Assembly: GCA_000727475.1 (NCBI GenBank)
Contig: KL647288.1
Span: 8,583,414-8,647,413 of the forward strand
Direction of reading: 5' to 3'
From: Sarcocystis neurona
Taxonomy: Eukaryota; Apicomplexa; Conoidasida; Eucoccidiorida; Sarcocystidae
DNA: 64,000 bases
Shown: positions 39,201 through 50,600 of the stretch, piece after piece
How the letters are laid out: every line of letters starts with the position of its first letter
How positions within the stretch are numbered: the first letter of the stretch is position 1
The notes under the pieces: generated by a model
The model's input: the letters and a program-made list of their open reading frames with translations, nothing else
Database searches by the model: none
What the model was told of the DNA's origin: nothing
Translations under genes and position numbers: made by a program

Positions 39201-42200
39201 GTGCCACTGCGCGCTACCTTGAAATATTCCCCAGCTGTCTGTGTATACTGCAGTAGACACGCACACATAGATACACGTAAACATGTGAAAATAGATATCT
39301 TTATCTCTGTATACATATAAATATATATGTGTGTATGCGTGTATGGATAAGTGTAGATACAGACATACACGTATAGGTATATGTGTGAACCTGTGTGTGT
39401 GTGGCTGCAGCAGCGAACAAAAAAATCTTCTCTGCCGTGTAGAAGGGGGTGCGCGAAAAACTGTTGCAGTGGTCTTCTGTGAATCTCTGTATTTCCCTGG
39501 CAAACTGTACACGTAGGGGCCTGACGGGAGGAGGGACTCCCGTTCCACATGCAGAATTTTATATACACTCATGTGTGTCCACAAGTAGAGGAAAACGTGG
39601 TTGGGGACTGTAGCACAGGGACGTGTAGGCGTTGTACGCGGTATATCTTCTGCTTTCTTATCGTAGTTCCACCCCCTTTTACACATATGCAAGAAGAAGA
39701 AGGACGTTCTATCTCTCTGTGAATCCTCTCGCTGCTGCTGTGTTGTAGGCCTGCCTGTCGCAGCTCTTCGTCTTCCCCGTCTGGCGCGGGAGATTCTACC
39801 AACACGTCACTCGCTGCTGCTGCTGGTGCTTCTTCTTCGCCCCCGTCGGCTGCTGCTGCTACTGGCGCGCCTGCTGCTGCGGCTGCGGGTCGTTGCAGGG
39901 GTTTGGCTGCCGCTGGTTCTTCGACTGCTGCTGCTGCTACTGCTGGAGCGTCTCCACTCCGCGGGGGGGCTTCGTTTTCCGGAGGGCGTGGAGCGGGGGG
40001 CTGGCCGCCGGCGAGCAGCAGCGGCAGCAGCAAATGCTGCCCGCGCTACGGCCGCTGCGTGGGCGGCAGACGCTTCGTCCCCGTGAAGCTGCTGGACGTT
40101 GCAGGACTCGTGCCGGAGGCGCATGCAGGGAGGGGCCTCGGCAACAAATTTTTAGACGACCTGCGGCAGGCCGACGTCTTAATTCATGTCATTGACGTCT
40201 CCGGCACGACAAATGAAAAGGTGCGCACTTTCACCTTGACCACAGACAGGAGGACTTCCCGAGCTTTCTACGGATAAGTGCGCGTTTACTGGAGTAGATG
40301 GAGTGTTCATATTGTCTGTATCTAATATTGTAGACACATGTCTATAGGCTTGTGCAAGCTGGGGTGGGTATAACGGAAAGTTTGTATCTCTCGCCTATGG
40401 GGGCGGAGAAGGAGAAGTTTGTATTTCCCCGGTGAGTGATACACACGTATGTATGTAGAAGCATGCACACCTGCGGTATGTTACGTGGACGTGTATATAT
40501 CTGAGTGCTATGATTCATCAACACACACAGGCGCAAATATGTATATGGACAGGTCAGCAGAAGCCGCAACTGTGGGTATACCTCTATATGTGTATATATG
40601 CACTTACGTATGAACGTAGATAGACGTTTAAACTGGACGTATGTGTGTTAAAATATAGACACGTATATGTAGACAAGTAGGTATTTGCACACATATGTAT
40701 ACGTACAGGTGTGTGTCTGTATTTGTTGTACTCGTGGAAGAGGCGAAAACGTTGCGGAATGTTTGGGGGGTTGAAACACACACACACACGGAAGGGCAAC
40801 ACACAGAGAGAGGGCAGAACTGGAGAGAAGAAGAGGAAGAAAAAGAAGCAGAAAAAGAGAAAGAAGAGTGTGGCAAGTCGGACAAGAGACTGGCGGGCGG
40901 GGGAGACGAGACGGGAAGAGAGAGAAGTGAAAAGTCGTAGAGAGGGGGACGCAGAGGACAGAGAGAGGGGGACGGCGCACGCGCAGAGATCGAAGAGAGG
41001 ACGAGAAAGAAGGCGGACAGCCACCGAGCGACGCTCCATTTTCTTCGAGACCTCCATGTATACGTGGCCGTGAGAACTGCGGGGGGACGAAGCGAAGGTG
41101 GAAAGGAGCGGCCAGCAAGGAGGGAGGAGCTGCTGGTGGGCACCGGTGTGACAAGTATGTGGACGAGCAGGTCGTCGTTCTTCTGCGGCGTTCTCCAAGA
41201 CAGAGCGTGGAGCAGGCTGTTTGAAGACGAGGCCAGCGAGAGGGGCGGAAGAGGGAATAGAAAAGGAAGCGAGAAGAACAGAGACCAGAGTCTCGGCCGG
41301 GCAGAGAGAGTGTCGCGCTGCAGCAGCAGCGAGGACAGCAGGAGCCGAGCGAAAGGAGACTGCTGGGGTGGAACAGAGAGCGCGGGAGAAGTGTGGAGGC
41401 ACACGAGCGAGGAAAAGACGGGGGACAGTGGGAGAAAGGAGAAGCAAAAGAGAGGAAGCGAGAGCGAGCTGCAGTCGAAACCACCCACCCGAGAAGAGAA
41501 AAAAAGACGGGGACAGCGAGCGTAGGAGCACACACAGGACAGGGCGTCACGAGACGGAGACACGAAGAGCGCGGGAGAGCGGAGGGGGCGGGAGACGGGG
41601 TCGCAAGAGGGGTTCATGAAGCAAGAGAGACGGGGGACAGCGTGACGTGTGGAGACGAGGAAATGCGTGGGGAGGTCAATAAACGAAGACGCGGAGCGGG
41701 GAGGGAAAGGCGGGTTAAAGGGGGCAAGCGAAAGAGAGGGGAAGTTGGACGGAGTGCGGCAAAGAGAGAGAAAGGGCGACGGAAGACGCCAGAGAAGGCA
41801 TCCGAGCGAAGGACGGACTGCTGGGCGTCTGCAGGCCCGACTAGAGAACGACTGCTGCTGCCGTTTGTCTGGCAGCTGTCGCTGCTGCTGTCGCCGCTGC
41901 TGTTGCTGCTGCTGTTGCCGCGGCCATTGCTGCTGCTGTTGCTGCGTTTGAGTTCTGCAGGGCGAAGCGACGGTTGGATACGATGCGAGCAGGGACCACG
42001 AGTGGCTGCTGGAAGAAATTGAGCTGTGGATCTTCAACAATATATGGTCGCGGTGGTCTTCTATTGCGCGCAGACATCGTGTGCTAGAGGCGTAGGTCGT
42101 GCACGAGTGCGTCGCTGCCGGCGTACGTGGCTCGATGACACCATGCCTCTTACGCCTCCGCATACTATGGATATATTAAGTGAATTAGACGTGTGTGTGT

Positions 42201-45200
42201 ACTCAAAATATGAAGAAGCATATATGCTTAAGTCTATGTATATACGTGCATATATTTCAGACATCTGGAGACTCTCGCTGTACATATATATATATATATA
42301 CATATTTCAGTGTATCTATGTGTGTATACATAGGGGATGAAATGCATATATATATATATATATATATTTGTGCTCGTGTTGGGGCGCACTGACCAGTGGA
42401 TCTCGATCGAGAAATTGCATGCACGGGTGTTAATGATGAACGTCCACCTTGCTGCTCTCCCGCCGACGACCTTCCTGATTCTCTCTTTTCCTCTTTCTGC
42501 CTGTTTTTTCTTCTAGACGTATCCGTGTCGCAAGCCGTCCCGCTGTCTGCAGAAGACGTCGCCGTGAGAAAGGGGGGGCGGGTACCATCGAAAATTCGAC
42601 GCGTGCGGTCCACAGGGGCCACTGCTGCGTGTGCATGCGCACTTCCATGCTTACAGCTGATTTTTATTTTCTCTGCGTTGACGTGACCACGCGATTTTAT
42701 CCTTGGGGAGCGTACTTGTATATATACGTCTACGTTCACACCTCTGCACGTAGGATGGCGGCGAGACAGACTTCTCGGGGAATGCACGCGTTTGCTTAAG
42801 CAAGCGTGGAAGCCAGAGACACGGTAGCGCCGCGGCGGGCAGGGGGAAGGGGGGGCTTTCCTCCGACGTTTGCAGCCCGTGCAGCCGTCTCCTCAGCGCG
42901 ACTCTGCGTCTCTCCGTATGTGGAGGTGTCTCTGTAGCTACTTACTGACACACACACACACACATACGCACACATACGTATATATCTATTTCACCAGTAC
43001 AGACGTGTATGTGTAGTAGCTACAGGCAGTGTCACACAAACGTGTATGTTATTGTTGTGCAGATGCATGTGTTTGGCTACTCACATAAGTAGAGACAGGT
43101 GTCCTGTTGTGGGATGTATGTGTGTATGTAGCGACATCAAGACAATCCTCCAGCATATATATATATATATGCGTGTATGTATTCATTTATATATATATAT
43201 GACTCGATAGACCCTGGTGAAGGCACACACACGTTTGAATGTTTCCACTCGTGAGCGTCGTCTCTGCGTATATACACAGATACACATCTGTGTACACAGG
43301 TAGACACGTCTGTGGTCAGCAGTAGGCAGAGACGCGTGTGCTTTTTGGTGGGGGCTGTGGTTTGGACGCAGGTCGCTGACAACAACGTTCAGCCAGCAGC
43401 TGAGCGGGTATGGCGCTCCGCAGGCACTGGTGGAGAGCGTCGTTGCCGCGTTCGTGAAGCAGCAGCAACAGCAGCAGCAGCGGCAGGTGCTGCGGCATCA
43501 GCAGGCAGGGCTGAAGACGAAGACGGTCGCAGCGGCGGGAGCAGGCGCAGGCGCGACGGTGACGACTGCAGCAACAGGCGAGTCGGCGGCACTTGCCAAG
43601 ATGCTGGCGGCGGCAATGGAAGAGGCAGCCGCCGCCGAAAATGACGCCTGCAGCAGCAACTGGCAACGTGACTTGTTATCCTGGGACAGGGACCGCGTGA
43701 TGATGCTGGTACGCGACGCCAGCAAAGAAGGTGGCCGCAGCAAGGGACGCACGTGGGCAACGAAGGAAAAGGACTTTTGCTGCAGAAAAAAAGGGAGAGA
43801 GAAAGACAGAGAGAGAAGAGTTCATCGTCGCCCGACCGTATTTCTTCCGTAGCAGTATCCAGCCAGCGTCCCGCGCAGAAACTGCTGTGTGGCGGTGCGC
43901 TGCTGCATAGAGAGAGACAGGGAGACAGAGAACGCTACGACGAGAGAAGCGTTTGCTGCCTACGCCGTCCGCACAGAGCGCTGCAGCACGTGCTGCCAGC
44001 GTGACGAGGCAGGGAGAGTGAAGTCGTGTGCCTCAAGCGCGTGCGCGCATGCAAAAAAAGGGGAAGGTGAAACGTTCCGAGACGTCCCGCAGAAGAGAGG
44101 AAGTCTGTGTCTGCACAGGCTACTACGGAGAAAGGGCTGTGAGGCTGCGCCTGCGCAGCAGGTCTTCTGCGCAAGCCAACGCCCCGTGATAGAGAACGGC
44201 ACGAAGTGTGAGAAAGACATAGCGTACGATATAGAGACAGAAACGGAGAAAATAGAGAAAGGAAAAACGAAGGGCGAAAGTGAGAGGGGCGCAGAGAAAA
44301 CGGAAAGGAAGGACGAGAGGAAGAGGGAGACGAGACGCGGTGCCCTCGACATGCACAGAGAGACGGTACCTTCCACGCAGAAAAACATGCGAACGATTTC
44401 TCGAACCTGTGCACAAGCATATGTGAATATACGGAGAAACGTATGTATATACACAGAGAGGGACAAAGAGAGAAAGCAAAAGAAAAGAGAAAAGTGAGGG
44501 GGAGCGTAGCTTGAGACGCATGTTGGAAATCTACGTGTGGAGAGAGAAAGGGATCCCTCTCTCTGCATACGTGCATGCAAACACAAAGAAATGTATACAT
44601 ATAGAGAGAGAGAGGAAGAGAAAGGAAGGACAGGTGAAGTGTATCTTGAAACAGATGCAGAAACGCTATCTGCAGAGAGAGACGCGGATCACTTCCCCTG
44701 CATGCATGAAGCAGAACACCCGCGTGGAGGGGGGGGAGGGAGGTTTGCCGTTTCGTCGCAGTATGTGCGCGTGCACACACATCTGCAGAGACGCGGTCAG
44801 TGGACTGGGGCACTCACCATCACGTGTAGATCTTTATACGTGTACTTCATGTGTAAATATATCAGTGCTTTCCCCTCTCTCTCTCTCAATATATGGATAT
44901 ATATACGTATATATATATATATATCTCTCTTCTTTTGTCTCTGTCTTCCTCTATCTCTGTCTGTATATGTATGTGCATACGCGTATCTACCGCTCTCTGT
45001 ATGCGTTTGTATCTGGGTGTATACGTAGGCGCAAGCAAGTAGTAAGTGCGCCGCATGTCTCTTTACGGAATGTTAATGTCTCTTTGCTTATCTCAGACTT
45101 GACCGTGTCCACACGCACATATATACATCTATATATGTATATATATATGTGCGTGGCTCTCTATTTTCCTCAGAACGGGCTCGTGCGAGACGGATGGACT

Positions 45201-47021
45201 TGCAGAGTGCCCTGTGCATGCCGCGTCTTGGTACGAGTTTTTACAGGTGTCGGTAGGTGCTTGCGGCAACTTGGTAAGGCAGCTGCTTTCTGCAGCGCTG
45301 TTCTCGCGCTGCTGCCGCTGCTGCGTGTGGGGTGGGCTCTACTGCAGGTGCGCGAGTTCGTGAAGCAGCGGTTCCCCTTCGTGCTGCTGATGAATAAGTG
45401 CGACGTGGTAGGTCGTCGATGCGGCACCAGCAGCAGCAGGAAGACGCGCAGGTGAAGCAGACAATTTACGGCAGCACCGCAAGAAGCAGCAACGCGTTTT
45501 CCCCACGACGCCCCAGGACGCTGCTCCAGCTACTCGCGCTGCTGCTGCTTCTTTTTCGCACTGCTGCTGGTGCCGCGTCTTCTTCCCCTTCTTCTTCGCA
45601 CTGCTGCTGCTGCGTCTTCCTCTTCTTCGCACTGCTGCTGCTGCGTCTTTCTCTTCTTCGCACTGCTGTCGCTGCGTCTTCTTCTTCGCACTGCTGCTAC
45701 TGCTTTCTTCTTCGTTCTATCCGCACTGCTGCTGCTGCTTCTTCGTTTTCTCCGCTCTGCTGCTGCTGCTGTTCACGCCGCATGGGGCTGCATCTGGACG
45801 CTGGTGTACCACGCTGTGACGGCTGCTGTATGACGACTTTCTGGGGGGCAGCTGACACATGCATGTGGGCGGAAACTTGCGGCTCGACTGGCGCGGGGCT
45901 GTGCGACGGACTTCCGTAGCAGCTGCCATTGCTGCTGCTGCTAGGTAGTCCGTGTATCCGGCCTGCTGCTGTTGCTGTACCCAAAGCTGACGCAAGCGTG
46001 CTTCCTGCCCGGTCGTTGGCTACCACGTGCTGCTGCTTTTGTGCGCGTTTCTGCACAAGAGCGCCTTGCACGCGTCTGCTGCTGCAGTCTCTGCTGCTGC
46101 TGCTGCCGCGCGAGTGTGCACAGCGCCTGCACTTGCGAGTCTGGACAGCAGCTGCTGTTCTCTGTGTGTGTGTGTGTGTGTGTGTGTTTGTTTGTTTATA
46201 TGTACGTACACACACACATGCGCACAAGTGTATGGATATTAAATGCTGAACACTTTTTATGTTTACGTTTGCCTCGGGGTATCATTCGTCTATACACAGT
46301 CTACACATCTATACATGTATATATGTATATAGTGTGAGGCGGAGGGGCACCAAATAATATACACATATGTGTCTACATATGTATATGTGTATTTACAGAG
46401 GGAGAGACAGCAAATAGTCCAAACGCATGCATGTATATATACGTATACGGTGACACGTGCGGTTCTACACGTGCGTGTGTGACATCTGCATGTATGCGTA
46501 CGTATGCATTCATGTCCACAAATACGCGTACGTCAAGGTATACATATATATGTATATATATAGCGCACACACAAATACAAGTAAAGGATTATACGTGTGA
46601 GTATGTTGCTGCTCGGTGGTGGGCAGGGGGGAGACGCCGACCGTAACGTCATGCGCATTTCCGAAAAATTCCCCGACCGTCCGGTCGTCGTCTGCAGCGC
46701 CCTTGCCGAGTGTTACCTCCAGCGCATGAAGCAGCAGGTAACATTACACACACATGTATGTACCTACATACATATATGTGTATACATTTTTGCAAGTATT
46801 CGTCCGTCTTTCGCTCTCTGTCCACACACGCATACATATGAGTATATGTACATATATGTGTGTATGAATGTCTGTGTGTATCCGTAGGTATTCGCACGTC
46901 CGCCCTACTCTCTCAATATGCATGTACATGTATACATGTATGCTCTGGTGTATTCGCCACTCGAGCGCGTGAGCCGGCGAGTGACACGCCCATGTGTCCC
47001 GTTCTCCCTCCCTCTTTCTGC

Positions 47022-47054
<33 letters not shown>

Positions 47055-47565
47055 NNNNNNNNNNNNNNNNNNNNNNNNNNNNNNNNNNNNNNNNNNNNNN
47101 NNNNNNNNNNNNNNNNNNNNNNNNNNNNNNNNNNNNNNNNNNNNNNNNNNNNNNNNNNNNNNNNNNNNNNNNNNNNNNNNNNNNNNNNNNNNNNNNNNNN
47201 NNNNNNNNNNNNNNNNNNNNNNNNNNNNNNNNNNNNNNNNNNNNNNNNNNNNNNNNNNNNNNNNNNNNNNNNNNNNNNNNNNNNNNNNNNNNNNNNNNNN
47301 NNNNNNNNNNNNNNNNNNNNNNNNNNNNNNNNNNNNNNNNNNNNNNNNNNNNNNNNNNNNNNNNNNNNNNNNNNNNNNNNNNNNNNNNNNNNNNNNNNNN
47401 NNNNNNNNNNNNNNNNNNNNNNNNNNNNNNNNNNNNNNNNNNNNNNNNNNNNNNNNNNNNNNNNNNNNNNNNNNNNNNNNNNNNNNNNNNNNNNNNNNNN
47501 NNNNNNNNNNNNNNNNNNNNNNNNNNNNNNNNNNNNNNNNNNNNNNNNNNNNNNNNNNNNNNNNC

Positions 47566-47605
<40 letters not shown>

Positions 47606-50600
47606 GCGTTTAGCTTGCGATTGTCTTGCTGTCGGCGCTGCGCCTAATGAAGCACGTGAGTCGGCCTAAACCTTTCCTCCCTTTGTCTATTTTTGCGTGT
47701 ATACGAGGGTGCAGCCGGTGATGTACGTTTTGTGGTAGCAGGTGCCGGCTGCAACTTTTTCTCTCGTGTGCTCTCTCTCTATTTCTGTATGTGTGTACAC
47801 ATTTGTATACACGTGTACGTCTACTGAGTCATATATAGAAGAAGTAGACAGCATCAATGTGTAGATCCGTATGTCTGGATATGCGTGTGTGGCCACCTGG
47901 CGCAGATGGGCAGCAGCCCCCGCTGCCTGCGTGCGTCTCGCGCTCTGTCTCTCTTCCGTGTGTGTGTACTTATGTTGCGTGCACGTGTAGTCCTGTACGT
48001 GTCTCTCTCTATATATATACATATATGTATGTGTAGGTAAGCAAGTGTTCCTCTCTGTTCGAAAGAGAAATGTTCGTAGATGCGTATACGATTATGTGTA
48101 AATATATATGTGTATATACCTGTATGTGTGTGCATGCGTGCATCCGTGCACGTCTGGCTGGGTGGAATATGCTGCTGGTTCACGGAGGCTACTGCTGCTG
48201 CTACTGCCGTGCAACGTATAGGGCGATGCTGGCAAAGTGTTGGCGATGAGGGAAGACCAGTTGCTGCCGCCCTAGCTGCTGTCGTTGTTTCTCTCACCTG
48301 CCGGGCTGCTGCTGCAGCTACACCACCTTCGCTGCCATTGCTGCTGCTGCTGCTGCAGATGCCCGTGTATCTGCACGCCTGCTGCTGCTGCGTCTACTCT
48401 GAACTCCCCTTTCGCGATGCTGCTGCTGGTGCGTGGTTGCTCTTCTCACTGCGGCTCCTGCTGCTGCTCTTCGTTTTTCTGCTTCTTCTATCGCTGTGTT
48501 GCTGCTGCATCTGCTTCCGCCGCTCCGCCGCTGCTGCTGCTACGTCTACGGATGGCGCTGCTGCGTGGAAAGCTGCTGTGCACCTTCCCTGCAGTCAACC
48601 CCCCGCTTCCGCTGAGCCGCGGCGTGTCTGCGTGGGGTCCTCGTCCTGTTGCTGCTGCTGCTGTATCTCTCCTGCTGCTGCTGCGAATGCACGTGCGCTG
48701 CTGCTGCCGGTGCGGTTGCGTATTCGCTATTGCCCCTGCTTCTCTATCGCTGCTCCTGCGGCGCGTACGCGGTTGCTGCTGCTTCTGTTTCTTTGGCGTT
48801 ACTTGCAACGCAGAAGTACGTTCTGTACGAAGAGGGAGATGGCAGCTTCTACACGCGCGAAGACGCAGAGGGGCCCCTCTGCATGCTCGACGCTGACACA
48901 AAAGAGAAGCTGCAGCACCTCAAGCCGCTTGACGAAAAAAATGCTGCTCGTCTAGAAAAAATAAAAGATATGGTAATTTATCGCTACGGCAGTACCGGCG
49001 TGCACGAGGTAGGCTTCCGCATACACAGGGATGTGGGAGTTTCCTAGAGAGGGACACAGAGACACACATATCTGCACGTCTCCATGTAGGAAGCATATAT
49101 ATGTATATATATACATACGTATAATTTGGGGGCCTAACCTATATCGTATATCTGTATCTATGCCTAATATAGCAGGCATTCACCTGTATATATATATATA
49201 TGTATACATATATATGTGTAGTTCGGGTGTCCGATCCGCACAGTATATCTGTATCTATGTCTAATGTAGTTGGCACACACCAATATATACATTTATATAT
49301 ATGTATATATGTATACATACATACGTATAGTTTGGGTGTTTGACCTACACAATATATTTGTATTCATGCCGTCCATAATTGCACCCTATATAAATATATG
49401 TGTATATACGTGTAGTTTGGGTATCTGATCTACGCAGTACATCCGTGTCTATGCCTTACATAGTTGGCACACATATATATGTGTATATGTATATCTCTTG
49501 AGTGTTTGATTTAGACAGTAGATCAGCATATACGTCTAATGCAATTGTCACTTACCTAGATATAATATATATATATATAGTGTAAGTGTCTGATTTACGA
49601 AAGAAGTTTGTAGGTAACGTCACTGGCACTCACGTATATGTATCCATATACTTTCGACGTTTGATCTGCACACGCTATTTGTATCTAGACCTAACAGCAT
49701 CCGAACTCCCATATTTATATGTATATGTGCGTGTATATATGTATATGTAGTTTAGGTTTTTGATGTGCAGATACACAGGTATATGTGCAGATGCTGCGTA
49801 GTCATTAGAGGAAGAGGTAGACAGAAAGTGGGGAGAGGTAAGAAAGCGCGAGGCGTCTCTCGTGTAGAGAACTTTGCTGCGCGGGAGTCAGTGCACTCGC
49901 TGTCTCGTCTCCGTCTGTTGATGACCTCTGCTGCTCCAACGAATTTATAGGCCCTGAGGGCAGCAGTCGTCAAGCTCGGCAAGCGCGTGCCGGTCTTCCC
50001 GGTGAAGGAATGGCAGCAGCCGTGCAACAAGAAACGTCAAAACATCTACTCCGAGTGCCTTCTCGTGCCAGCAGGCACTACGTAAGTCTTAGACTTCATT
50101 ACTGCTTGGCCTCGCACTGTCGCCTGGACCTGTGCCTACGTCTATATGTGTGTGTAGACACGCGCACGCGTGTACAACAACATCAGGACGACAACGTAGA
50201 GAATGTGCGTGTGAAAAAGGTTGGGGCCTGACGACGGTGCGGGCGTGCGTCCTCTTCATAGAGGTGGGTGTACACGTGCTCAGACGCAGATGTGTGCCTG
50301 TCTCTCTTCCAAAAGAGGCGCGTGCGTCTTCTGCGTGGGTGAGCCGCTGGTCCTCGTGCAAGTAGATCTACACCGGTGCTTGCACGTGACACAGGTAGGC
50401 AGGTAAAGAAGTTCTGCCGATTCATTTGTTTGTTAGAGACGTACAGTTCTCACTTGGGTTGGACGTCGCCTCTTGAGGTAACTCGGTGTCGCTCGCTGCA
50501 CGCGGGATTCTCCTGCAAAATACGCATACCAACAGCGCGCCACGCGCATGCAGACTTCTCTGTTGATCTGCGTGCTCGCAGTTGCCGACGCGTCGGTTGT

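Noticed and set aside
40628..42163. 511-codon minus-strand ORF and companion frames
   Set aside because: They come from the purine-rich intron 3 tract read in antisense, are low complexity (Ser/Leu/Pro/Phe) and overlap GTPase exon 4 on the other strand.
48080..48955. 291-codon plus-strand ORF reading into GTPase exon 8
   Set aside because: It is in a different frame from [10 protein letters not shown] and consists of CTG-repeat translation (Cys/Leu/Ala).
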